Positions 25,694 through 33,255 of a stretch of 34,025 bases of DNA are shown piece after piece. Position numbers and translations under genes: made by a program. Numbering within the stretch: position 1 is the first letter of the stretch; each line of letters opens with the position of its first letter. The stretch covers positions 1 to 34,025 of the forward strand of contig NVUB02000089.1 of the NCBI GenBank assembly GCA_002401775.2, written 5' to 3'. Below the pieces are notes generated by a model that searched no databases, was not told the DNA's origin, and saw only the letters and a program-made list of their open reading frames with translations. The stretch comes from Ectothiorhodospiraceae bacterium. GTDB lineage: Bacteria; Pseudomonadota; Gammaproteobacteria; SZUA-152.

Positions 25694-25860
25694 GTAAAAC
25701 TAGTGCTAAGTGCTGAGTGCTGAGAACCATTCTACAGTCCGTCTTCCCGGCACGTTTTTAGCCGGGATCCAGAGCTTTTGAACGGGTATGAAGTCTCTGG
25801 ATACCGGGTCAAGCCCGGCATGACGGTTTTTCCTGGTTCCCACGGTTCTCCGAGGGAACC
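25694..25860. repeat. Duplicated intergenic module, copy 2
   Basis: A direct repeat of 25461-25633, displaced by about 230 bases; the element occupies 25739-25826. The similarity includes the flanking heptamers and the TTCCTGGTTCCCA tail, so the module was duplicated as a whole. Reverse-oriented heptamers (TTAGCACTAAGCACTTAGCA) close the block at about 25869-25891. Confidence 0.88.
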
Positions 25861-25910
25861 AGGAAGTCCTTAGCACTAAGCACTTAGCACTGTCTTTAAA
25901 AAACGGAAAT

Positions 25911-26018
25911 TTAGAAGGTATAACTGTATGACATGCGTAAACGACGTCGTGCTTCATCGGGTTGGTTGGCGCTATCCACAAAATCCAATCCTATCTCTGA
26001 GTCAAATGACCAGGCTTT
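25911..26018 (-). pseudogene. 3'-terminal fragment of a second copy of the outer-membrane barrel gene
   Basis: Thirty-five codons ending at a TAA at 25911 translate to KAWSFDSEIGLDFVDSANQP followed by DEARRRLRMSYSYTF. This is nearly identical to the C-terminus of the 742-residue protein encoded at 29310-31538 (KAWSFDSELGLDFVDNTEQP, DEVRRRLRLSYSYTF). Similarity to that gene stops abruptly at about 26020, where the toxin gene begins to match its own paralogue. The fragment is thus the remainder of a paralogue whose 5' part was replaced by, or lost next to, the toxin-antitoxin module. Most differences are conservative, so the copy had been under selection before truncation. Confidence 0.88.
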
Positions 26019-26298
26019 GCCCTCCCCCTTTAAAATCTAATACCCTAACCGTATCCCCTACCATGCGAAACAGTAATCGATAATTACCAATTAGTAATCG
26101 TCGAACCACGTATGTGAAATATTGGCTCTCGGATGATTCAGGGCAGCGTTCGGACATAGATTCAAGAGAGAATATTTTTTCAAAAACCATGTCGTACCAT
26201 TGTACTGCTACAGATGGTTTATCCAAGGCAATTACAAGAGCCTGTTCTCTGATTTTCTCAATGATGACCTGCGGGAGGTCAACATTATAAATTTGCAT
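26002..26298 (-). CDS. RelE/ParE-superfamily toxin with a chimeric C-terminus
   Basis: A 98-residue toxin-like protein. VAVQWYDMVFEKIFSLESMSERCPESSE, then YVVRRLLIGNYRLLFRMVGDTVRVLDF, fits the ParE/RelE fold: two N-terminal helices and a C-terminal sheet rich in basic residues. The upstream gene encodes a Phd/YefM-type antitoxin and overlaps by 14 bases, the normal antitoxin-first order. The last codons (QSLVI) come from the barrel-gene fragment, read out of frame. The paralogue at 28466 ends differently after DFKG. Whether the toxin remains active is unknown. ParE members target gyrase and RelE members cleave mRNA; the sequence does not decide between them. Confidence 0.82.
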   Translation of the reverse strand: MQIYNVDLPQVIIEKIREQALVIALDKPSVAVQWYDMVFEKIFSLESMSERCPESSESQYFTYVVRRLLIGNYRLLFRMVGDTVRVLDFKGGGQSLVI

Positions 26299-26587
26299 CA
26301 GGGTACTTAGCTTTTAACTCATCTTTGAGTTCTTGAAATACTTGTTTTGCTGGTTTAGCCTGACCGTTATCATGTTGTTCATTGGCTATAGCAATATTTT
26401 TTATGGTCTGTAGCAAATCATGGTTTTGAATGAGCTGATCATAGGATTCAGGATCAACCATTACGACTGCAGCTTTACCATTAACGGTTAGTACTTCGGG
26501 CTTCTTGGTTTCCTGAACACGCTTGATGTGTTCGCTAGTCTTTCGGTTGAAGTCAGATACTGGATAAATGTCGCTTGTAGTGTACAT
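26285..26587 (-). CDS. Phd/YefM-type antitoxin
   Basis: A 100-residue antitoxin. The N-terminal part (IYPVSDFNRKTSEHIKRVQ; PEVLTVNGKAAVVMVDPESY) is the Phd/YefM DNA-binding and dimerisation fold. The C-terminal part is the flexible toxin-neutralising region (AKQVFQELKDELKAKYP). The frame is open upstream to 26653, but I chose the ATG at 26587 because it opens the conserved fold and a GGGGCG stretch sits just upstream. The longer start would also lie beyond the palindromic operator. It should repress its own promoter, with the toxin as co-repressor. Confidence 0.87.
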   Translation of the reverse strand: MYTTSDIYPVSDFNRKTSEHIKRVQETKKPEVLTVNGKAAVVMVDPESYDQLIQNHDLLQTIKNIAIANEQHDNGQAKPAKQVFQELKDELKAKYPDANL

Positions 26588-26598
26588 AACGCGCCCCA

Positions 26599-26625
26599 CA
26601 TGTAAATTAACAGTTAATTTACATG
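26599..26625. promoter_or_regulatory. Perfect 27-bp palindromic operator of the toxin-antitoxin unit
   Basis: CATGTAAATTAA and TTAATTTACATG are exact reverse complements around CAG. The palindrome ends 11 bases upstream of the antitoxin ATG, where autoregulatory operators of Phd/YefM systems are expected. Half-sites with TGTA/TACA cores are typical of this antitoxin family. Confidence 0.8.
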
Positions 26626-26896
26626 TTATACACCGTTTCGATGAATATGGCAAGCATAAAGGCCATTAATAGGCGGTTCATCAGGATTATATCCCTACTT
26701 TTGACACGGTTTATCATTAATCCTCATCCAATAAACAACACAGCCAACAGCGGACTTACCCCGTTATTCAGTCGATATTTCCTGCAAAAAATACACTTTT
26801 ATTTTCACTTGGACGAACAAACTCTTTCAATTGGACGATTATTTACTTACACTTAGCCGAATAATTGGACACTTAGCCCAAGCGAAATAGCAACGC
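26626..26896. other. Divergent spacer, toxin-antitoxin unit / DUF4143 ATPase
   Basis: No gene is supported. A short plus-strand frame here lacks any family signal and crosses the palindromic operator. GGACGAACAAAC ... TTGGACGATT ... ATTGGACACTTAG near 26811-26874 shows a loosely repeated TTGGAC motif. Confidence 0.5.
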
Positions 26897-28168
26897 ATGC
26901 AAAACACTTTTTACCACCGATTTACAGAAGAAACACTACGCGAGGCACTGCAAGACACGCCTGTCGTACTGCTCCATGGCTCCCGCCAATGTGGTAAAAC
27001 CACCCTAGCCCAATATGTTGGTGAACAGCTCGGCTATCACTACATCAGTTTCGACAATGACAACCAGCTTCAAGCTGCAAAGGAGGACCCTGTAGGCTTT
27101 GTTCAACGGCTGCCAGAAAAAACAATACTCGATGAAATCCAGCGTACTCCAGAACTGTTCACCGCTATCAAGGCCAGTGTTGACAACAATCGCAAGCCTG
27201 GGCGATTTATTCTGACAGGGTCGGCCAATGTATTATTGCTACCAAAGCTGGCAGATTCATTAGCAGGCAGGATGGAAATCATTCATCTGCGCCCGCTCGC
27301 TCAATGTGAACTTACAGGGCAAAAACCGGAATTCCTACAGCAATTATTCAATGCAGATTTTGACCTAAAACCTAACAAAACTGCTAACCCAATCAGCCTA
27401 CCCTGTTTAGGCGAGTCGTTGGCCGACATCATCTGCAAAGGCGGCTATCCCGCAGCCATTGCACGCACTACAGCAAAGCGCCAAAGTGCCTGGTACCGGG
27501 ACTACATCACTACAATTATTCAGCGAGACGTGCAAGACATAGCGCGTATTCGTAACCTGGATATATTGCCTAAACTATTAGCCTTAGCCGCCAGCCAAAC
27601 GGCTCGCTTATTTAACTCGGCAGATTTGGCTTCTCCGTTCTCGTTAAGCCGCCCTACTATTCGTGAATATTTGGCGTTACTTGAACAAATATTTTTAATC
27701 GAACTATTACAGCCCTGGCATAGCAACCGATTAAGTCGTTTGATAAGAACTCCAAAAATGCACCTATCGGACACGGGATTAACTTGCGCATTGCTGGGCA
27801 TAAATAGCCTAACGCTCTGGCAAAACAAAACTCTGCTCGGCCAGCTACTGGAAACATTTATTTATCAGGAACTGCGAAAACTCGCCGACTGGCATGATGA
27901 AGAATTAAAGTTTTACCACTTCCGCAATAAAGACAAGGTAGAAGTTGATATAATTATAGAACAAGGCCTGCAACTGGCAGGAATAGAAATAAAAGCCGCC
28001 GCCACTATCACACAAAGTGATTTTAAAGGCTTAAAAAAATTAAAAGGCGCCTGCGGAAAACAGTTTGCCGCAGGCGTAGTATTTTACGATGGCGAAAATA
28101 TTTTATCATTTGGTGAAAAATTGTTTGCAGTGCCTATCTCATTGCTGGTACCTACCGCATCCCTATAA
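26897..28168 (+). CDS. AAA-family ATPase with DUF4143 domain
   Basis: A 423-residue protein. The N-terminal P-loop ATPase domain has Walker A GSRQCGKTT (28-36) and Walker B KTILDEIQ (D79/E80). FILTGSANVLLLPKLADSLAGR is the conserved sensor region of this family. The C-terminal DUF4143 domain contains a restriction-endonuclease-like pattern, EVDIIIE followed by GIEIKAA (D-x-ExK). This group is widespread and scattered in prokaryotes and behaves as accessory DNA; its cellular role is not settled. It is next to a toxin-antitoxin unit on the opposite strand, which fits a mobile or recombining patch. No ribosome binding site is evident. Confidence 0.9.
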   Translation: MQNTFYHRFTEETLREALQDTPVVLLHGSRQCGKTTLAQYVGEQLGYHYISFDNDNQLQAAKEDPVGFVQRLPEKTILDEIQRTPELFTAIKASVDNNRKPGRFILTGSANVLLLPKLADSLAGRMEIIHLRPLAQCELTGQKPEFLQQLFNADFDLKPNKTANPISLPCLGESLADIICKGGYPAAIARTTAKRQSAWYRDYITTIIQRDVQDIARIRNLDILPKLLALAASQTARLFNSADLASPFSLSRPTIREYLALLEQIFLIELLQPWHSNRLSRLIRTPKMHLSDTGLTCALLGINSLTLWQNKTLLGQLLETFIYQELRKLADWHDEELKFYHFRNKDKVEVDIIIEQGLQLAGIEIKAAATITQSDFKGLKKLKGACGKQFAAGVVFYDGENILSFGEKLFAVPISLLVPTASL

Positions 28169-28363
28169 ACAACAAGACATAAAATTAAACGGGTGACAGG
28201 GGATGTTGGAACATTTCATTTTTTCCTTCTGCTCTCATTGTTCGCCTGCTTTTTCACTACTATGGTTTTGTGGGCTTTCACTAATTGATTAACTACCGAT
28301 TTATCTCGGCGCATTGGGTGTCCTAATAACTGCTAATAACTGAGTGCTAAGGACTGTTTTTTC
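28169..28363. other. Spacer after the DUF4143 gene
   Basis: No gene is seen. Towards the right end it holds heptamers related to the dispersed series (CTGAGTGCTAAGGACTG near 28340), which lead into truncated palindromic element D. Confidence 0.5.
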
Positions 28364-28430
28364 GTAGGTCACGTTGCGCAGCACCGTGACGCAATGTCTG
28401 AGTCGAGAGTACATGTTCTCGGTTCGACAT
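28364..28430. repeat. Palindromic element copy D, truncated
   Basis: It starts GTAGGTCACGTTGCGCAGCA and follows the family through GTGACGCAAT and ACATGTTCTCGGTT. It then stops matching near 28430, so the right inverted arm is missing. The truncation point lies just before the region that matches the toxin downstream sequence. Confidence 0.8.
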
Positions 28431-28465
28431 GATTAGTTAGTTATTTTATTTTCATCACCCACTGC

Positions 28466-28681
28466 TTACTCAGGCTTATTTTTCCCGCTCCCTTTAAAAT
28501 CTAATACCCTAACCGTATCTCCTACCACGCAAAATAATAATCGATAATCACCTATTAGTAATACTCGAACCACGTATGTGAAATATTGTCTCTCGGATGA
28601 TTCAGGGCAGCGTTCGGGCATAGATTCAAGAGCGAATATTTTTTCAAAAACCATGCCATACCATTGCACTGCTACGGGCAT
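28466..28681 (-). pseudogene. Orphan, N-terminally truncated copy of the toxin gene
   Basis: A 71-residue frame (VAVQWYGMVFEKIFALESMP onwards) that parallels the toxin at 26002-26298 closely from its residue 30 to DFKG. The first 29 residues and the whole antitoxin are absent; similarity breaks at about 28679. The 3' end (GSGKNKPE) probably shows the ancestral toxin C-terminus. Without an antitoxin beside it, and missing the N-terminal helix, it is most likely inactive. It could also be partly active against the same target, or a decoy for the antitoxin at 26285. Confidence 0.8.
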
Positions 28682-29086
28682 ACAAGGCCATCCACTTTAA
28701 GTAAATCACCCCTCTGTAGCTATAAAATGTCACTGGATTCCGGCTTACAACACGCCGGAATGACGGTTTAATGGTTGAAGGTTGTTTATTCCTAAGCTCA
28801 CGGCCACGCTACATTAGCCATTATTATTAGATATTTCTAAGCAGAAAAGGCTCTGGATTCAAGTTTAAATCTTTGCGGAACGACGAATCAAAAATGTGGT
28901 TATTTTGAGTAACCTATGATTAATTATTAGTGATGTTTTGATTTGTCAGGGATGGGAAAATATTTTTATTTGAGTTTACCGAAATACCAATGAACTATCA
29001 GAAAAGGATACCAGCAGTATATTGATGCCTTTCGTTCCTAATGAATCACAATATTTTCTTGACGTGGTATTTTCACTAAAAACATA
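28682..29086. other. Gene-free region with a small CCGGAAT hairpin repeat
   Basis: No gene is seen. ATTCCGGC at 28737-28744 pairs with GCCGGAAT at 28754-28761 and is followed by GACGG. This is the shortest member of the type found at 33126-33204. Near 28849-28886 a decayed version (TCTGGATTC ... GCGGAACGACG) is recognisable. Confidence 0.55.
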
Positions 29087-29107
29087 ACCCGAAGTACAAC
29101 TTCGGGT
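29087..29107. repeat. Perfect hairpin ACCCGAAGT/ACTTCGGGT
   Basis: Nine-base arms surround ACA. GGTCGGTATC-like units then repeat three times to about 29134. It lies about 200 bases beyond the stop of the barrel gene. Confidence 0.75.
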
Positions 29108-29185
29108 CGGTATCGGTCAGTATCGGTCGGTATCATCCGAATCATTATCCGTACAATGATATTTCAGTATTTTCTGGTGGCGGTC

Positions 29186-29232
29186 GAGAGAGAGAGAAAG
29201 AAAGAGAAAGAGAAAGAAAAAGAAAAAGAAGA
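29186..29232. repeat. Polypurine GA/GAAA microsatellite
   Basis: Forty-seven consecutive purines on the plus strand, made of GA and then GAAA/GAAAAA units. Such tracts can form triplexes and are prone to slippage. It lies downstream of the barrel gene stop (29310), outside any reading frame I recognise. Confidence 0.9.
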
Positions 29233-29309
29233 CTTGAGGTGCATCATTCGCGGCTGAAGCCGCTCCTACATCCACCTTAGCACTTTTCACTGAGCACTGA
29301 CTCTATAAT

Positions 29310-31538
29310 TTAGAACGTGTAGCTGTACGACAAGCGCAGGCGTCGTCGGACTTCATCAGGTTGTTCGGTGTTATCGACGAAATCCAGGCCCAGTTCTGAA
29401 TCAAACGACCAGGCTTTGCTGAGGCGATAATTTAATTTAAATACCGGTGACACTGTAGTGCGCTTACCGAATGAGGATGAGTTTCGGTCGGATATGTTGA
29501 GGCGTATTCCTAATCGCCATTTTTTCTGTAGCGGCAATCGGGCATTAATAAATAAAGAGGTGTCAGTATAGCTTTCAAAGTCTGAATGTCGCAAGCCTGC
29601 TACATACAAATCACGAGAGACGAAGGTGTTACTGGAGATCCACTGGAGGGCGTAGATTAATTCGTAGCCTCTGCTTTCCTGGGCAAATATCGCGGTACTA
29701 ATTGTTGCTGTTGGATCATCAATTTGCTGCTGTACTTTTAATGGGTTAACACCCTCGGGTGACCCTGAAGAAGTGAGCACTGTCACGTCAAGGTTTACTT
29801 GCTGGTCTTTGTTCAGTTGATAACTGTTTCCGACGGTTAAGGTTTGATTGACGACGGTGCGTTCTTTGGCGATACGACGAATTTCTGATTCTGGCAAATA
29901 ACCGAGTAGTTGTTCAATGGTAAAGATCCCGGACATGCCTCTTAATGCCAGGCTGGTGAATAACAAATTACGCCGGTTATAGGAGAAATTGAGTTTATTG
30001 GATTCGGTGTAATTCCAACCGACTCGCACGTTTATCAAGCTGATTTCGCTATAGGACACGTCGTAGTCGAGCAAGCCAAAAATACTCAGGCCTTTTTTCG
30101 CAAAGCGAACGTCCCCCCCCAATGCCTGCCGGTCGAGGATGCCGTCAACGTCTTGTTGCACAAAGTACATATTACTGCCGAGCGATTTGTCTTTACTGAC
30201 TACGTCGGCCTTTAAGCCGTAAAAGAATTTTTCTGGGACTTCAACATCGGTAAATGTGCGAATAAGGGGTTCACCTGCTACCGCGCTTACCGTCCATTGT
30301 GGGGCGACGCGATACCCGGCCACTATACCGTCAAAGGTACCAAATACGCCGCCATTACGGCTCGACTGACGTCCTATGCGTCCTTTAAATCCGTACAATG
30401 AATCGTCAATGTCGATATACATCCGACGAATATCGGCTTCGCTTTTATCATCATCTTCCCTACCTTCATCTCCTGCCAGAAAGTCATACCGGTGGCTGGC
30501 ATTAAATATCGCTTGAATGGTGCGGTCTTCGCCACGGTATCGACTCTTAATGGAGAAATTTGTACTCAACAGTTGTTGTTGCAGTTCCTGTTCCAGGTCT
30601 TCTGCTTCACCTTCTAGCTCGCGATCCAGATAATATTCACTGTAATATTGGGTAAATCGCCCGAACGTAATAAATTGGCTACGGTTGCGTACCGCGCGTG
30701 AACGTCGCAATTTTCGTTTCGCTTTCACGCGCACGTTTCGTAATGCCGCCAAACGTTTTTTTACCCGATCGGCACCATCACCTTTAGGATATCGTTTCAG
30801 GTATTTTTTATATTCGTATTTGGCTCTGGGAATTTGCTTGTCTCGTTCCAGCGCTAAACCTAACAACTCATTGGCTTGTTGACTGTGTGAATGTTTTGGG
30901 GAACGAATAATTTTTCTTAGCTGGTCGATAGCGCCTTTATTATTACCAAAGGTAATGGCCTGGCGTGCCTTTGCCATCATTAAATCAATATTGGATTGTT
31001 GAGACTTTTTAATGTCGATTAATTTATTTTTCTGCGAAGGGTCATCGTGATACACCTTTACCGACAGGCTCTTGCGGTCTGGCCCTGAGAGTACGTCAAA
31101 ACGTACCATATGTGAGAACCGCAAGGTAAGGTACGGGCCGCCGGGCACCCCTTCTTCATAGGTCACATAGACTAAAACAGACTCCTGACCTTCAGGTGAA
31201 AGTAATTCACCGCCTTCCCGGACTTCTTTATGGCGATCCCGGCGCTCTCCTTCGTCCAAACCCAGCTCGAGTTGAATCTGTACAATTTCGCCCATTTTTT
31301 GCGGGAAGTGTTTCAGGTATCGCAATGGCAACCCAAAAAAGATTTCGATGCTCGTAGCATCGTCCTCTTCATGCACTTTTATTTCATCCAAAACCACTTG
31401 CGCCGCTTGCCCAGGGAACGTGATGAATAGCAGGCACACGAATAGCACACGGTAAAGTGTGCAGCTAATGATACGACTGAAAAGACTTACAGCAGCACCA
31501 CTATTACGACGAGCATACCCTATCAATGTAACTTCCAT
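29310..31538 (-). CDS. Exported TPR-like protein with predicted outer-membrane beta-barrel
   Basis: A 742-residue protein I cannot assign to a named family. It has a signal peptide (hydrophobic 29-42, cleavage near GQAA at 43-46), then an N-terminal domain (47-163) shared with the small protein at 31602. A helical TPR-like section follows (about 183-265; ARQAITFGNNKGAIDQLRKI, then AKYEYKKYLKRYPKG), then a basic linker (268-285). From about 289 the chain alternates in amphipathic strands and ends in SYSYTF, a C-terminal aromatic BAM signal, so an outer-membrane barrel is likely. A near-identical 35-codon C-terminus survives at 25911. The start is uncertain: GGAG lies only one base before the ATG. 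Confidence 0.75.
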   Translation of the reverse strand: MEVTLIGYARRNSGAAVSLFSRIISCTLYRVLFVCLLFITFPGQAAQVVLDEIKVHEEDDATSIEIFFGLPLRYLKHFPQKMGEIVQIQLELGLDEGERRDRHKEVREGGELLSPEGQESVLVYVTYEEGVPGGPYLTLRFSHMVRFDVLSGPDRKSLSVKVYHDDPSQKNKLIDIKKSQQSNIDLMMAKARQAITFGNNKGAIDQLRKIIRSPKHSHSQQANELLGLALERDKQIPRAKYEYKKYLKRYPKGDGADRVKKRLAALRNVRVKAKRKLRRSRAVRNRSQFITFGRFTQYYSEYYLDRELEGEAEDLEQELQQQLLSTNFSIKSRYRGEDRTIQAIFNASHRYDFLAGDEGREDDDKSEADIRRMYIDIDDSLYGFKGRIGRQSSRNGGVFGTFDGIVAGYRVAPQWTVSAVAGEPLIRTFTDVEVPEKFFYGLKADVVSKDKSLGSNMYFVQQDVDGILDRQALGGDVRFAKKGLSIFGLLDYDVSYSEISLINVRVGWNYTESNKLNFSYNRRNLLFTSLALRGMSGIFTIEQLLGYLPESEIRRIAKERTVVNQTLTVGNSYQLNKDQQVNLDVTVLTSSGSPEGVNPLKVQQQIDDPTATISTAIFAQESRGYELIYALQWISSNTFVSRDLYVAGLRHSDFESYTDTSLFINARLPLQKKWRLGIRLNISDRNSSSFGKRTTVSPVFKLNYRLSKAWSFDSELGLDFVDNTEQPDEVRRRLRLSYSYTF

Positions 31539-31601
31539 ACTCCGAACCCATACTCAGACAAGCAACCGGTAAAACGGTATCTGACTTTTGTGCCTCTTTC
31601 A

Positions 31602-32027
31602 TTATACTTTTTTAATAATAATATCCATACTCATTAAACTGTCACCTTCGGTCACTTGCCATTGTACTGGTCGGTTAAATTTCATGACCAGAAATGGACC
31701 GCCCGGCACATTGCCTTCATATTGCATGTGCGTCATGTAAATTTCTTTGCCTTCTTCTATTCCCACAAACTCTTCCAGCAAAGATACATTTTCATCAAAA
31801 CGGCCCAATGCAATCACACTCAGTTTTACCTGTAGTATTTTGCCACTTCGTTGTGGGTATTGCCCGACGACCCTCACAGGAGCGGAAAACTCCAGTTGTA
31901 ACAACTTTTGCTCCGCCTCTCGCACCAGCACGACGTCTTCAATTATTGTCCGGTCAGAGTCAAAGCTCACGACTCCCAAAGCCAAACTCGCCAGTACAAC
32001 AACCAATAACGCGGTAAAAGTTTTCAT
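31602..32027 (-). CDS. Small exported protein sharing the N-terminal domain of the barrel protein
   Basis: A 141-residue protein with a signal peptide (MKTFTALLVVVLASLALGVV). The mature part resembles residues 47-163 of the 742-residue neighbour: YPQRSGKILQVKLSV against FPQKMGEIVQIQLEL, then YEGNVPGGPFLVMKFNRPVQ against YEEGVPGGPYLTLRFSHMVR. Strand patterns suggest an AMIN-like or similar beta-sandwich; the name is not certain. The open frame reaches a TTG at 32033, but I chose the ATG at 32027 because AGGAAG is six bases upstream. It ends 63 bases before the barrel gene and is probably in the same operon. Confidence 0.78.
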   Translation of the reverse strand: MKTFTALLVVVLASLALGVVSFDSDRTIIEDVVLVREAEQKLLQLEFSAPVRVVGQYPQRSGKILQVKLSVIALGRFDENVSLLEEFVGIEEGKEIYMTHMQYEGNVPGGPFLVMKFNRPVQWQVTEGDSLMSMDIIIKKV

Positions 32028-32072
32028 TGACAACTTCCTAATATAATTTGTAGCTTTTGACCAAAGCAGCTC

Positions 32073-32456
32073 TCACCCATTGGTGATTCTCAATAAGACG
32101 TCATTAAGATCGATGCCATTATAGAACCCAGAAGTGGTATGGCATGCGTCACAGGAGGCAGAAGTGGGAATATGTGTTGGCGAAACACCGACTGCCAGCA
32201 CACTGTCATGACAAACTTCGCACTGTGTTGGCAGCACTCACACAGAATAAGATCGTGATCCCCCGTCAGCGGGAAGCCCGTTACCAGATGGTCAAAGGTG
32301 GCCGGGTCAACATCGGCAACGGCATAGGCGGGCCCGGAAGACGCGGCCAAAAAGACCCCAATAAAAAGTGAAGTAGGTCAGACACAGCAAAGCCAGCACT
32401 CGGGGCGTTTTACCCGTAATGTGCTGACGTGTTTGCACTAGATTCAAAGTTCCCAT
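32073..32456 (-). pseudogene. Frameshifted multiheme cytochrome c remnant
   Basis: Three reading frames must be joined. The first, from ATG 32456, gives MGTLNLVQTRQHITGKTPRV then LALLCLTYFTF. The second, from about 32375, gives a signal-peptide end and mature start (VFLAASSGPAYAVADVDP, ATFDHLVTGFPLTGDHDLIL, CE). The third, from about 32238 to the TGA at 32073, gives PTQCEVCHDSVLAVGVSP, THIPTSASCDACHTTSGF and a short tail. Two CxxCH haem motifs are intact in the third part. The CE before the second shift is probably what is left of another CxxCH, which implies a small deletion there. The repeat style (THIPT, CxxCHD) matches the large cytochrome at 33256. Sequencing error could explain one shift, but a missing motif speaks for decay. 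Confidence 0.8.
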
Positions 32457-33087
32457 GAAGCTCCCATGAAGTTCCCACGATTCGTTCCCAAATACCGCGT
32501 GATTAAATTACCTATCCTTGACCTTATAAGTTACCGTTGAATGACCTTCAATTTTGCTGGTTTCTACCTTGCTGTTTTTATTTTTCTGCGCAAGTACTCA
32601 GCATTAAAAATCACGTCTCAGATAATTTAAGTTACGGCTACCAACAAACTTAACTAATGACGGGGTTAATGACTTTTTATTTTTTATAGTGCAGTGATCC
32701 GAAGGATCAATGTAAAGCCAGCCTTAAATCAGTCTTAAGTCAGTCTAAAACTAGCCAAAACTCAACTTCCGGTTACCTTTTTCCAGGTTTCACAGTGACA
32801 AAGTCACGCTTAGCCCAATACCTAACACCCATCATTTAACCAAGTTGTGTAGTTTACTATATAACCAATAAATCACTAATACTGAGTATTAATATAGAGA
32901 AATTCTTATGGAAAAATGACAAAACACTTTCTCCCGAAAAAATCCCTCGTAGCAATCTGCACAATCAAGTGCAATAAAAAATATTTTTAGAAAAAGCAAT
33001 GATAACAAACTGTCATTATACAAACTCATTTTTATTGCATTTTCACCCTGGCAGTCCCTTACCTATTTTTATAAACAGGTCTTTACT
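32457..33087. other. Long A/T-rich intergenic region
   Basis: No gene is seen in 630 bases. Features are TCCCATGAAG repeated at 32451 and 32462, a TAATACTGAGTATTA palindrome near 32877, and an 11-base inverted repeat TGCAATAAAAA (32970-32980) with TTTTTATTGCA (33029-33039). The region separates the large cytochrome from the three genes downstream, so these may have a separate promoter. Confidence 0.55.
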
Positions 33088-33252
33088 GTCAGACACGAAT
33101 GGCACGAAGTTAAGCCTAATACTGTCGTCATCCCGGCGCAGGCCGGGATCCAGAACCACCATTGATCGGTAGCCCACTGGATTCCGGCCTGCGCCGGAAT
33201 GACGGATGGAGTGGGGGTTTTGTCTTATCTTCGTGCCATTCCCGTCAGACAC
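33088..33252. repeat. Nested palindromic element with direct-repeat flanks
   Basis: From outside in: the 9-base direct repeat GTCAGACAC (33088-33096 and 33244-33252), the perfect 13-base inverted repeat GAATGGCACGAAG / CTTCGTGCCATTC (33097-33109 and 33229-33241), and a 28-base inverted repeat with two mismatches (33126-33153 and 33177-33204). The direct repeats resemble a target duplication, offset by two bases on the right. The element begins downstream of and reaches within three bases of the cytochrome stop, so it may also stop its transcription. Confidence 0.85.
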
Positions 33253-33255
33253 CCC

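Noticed and set aside
26623-26856. Short plus-strand frame between antitoxin and ATPase
   Set aside because: No ribosome binding site or family signal, and its start overlaps the palindromic operator.
32090-32350. 86-residue frame as an independent gene
   Set aside because: It is the middle frame of the broken multihaem gene. Its start would be a TTG inside the signal peptide, and after the shift its residues no longer look like a cytochrome.
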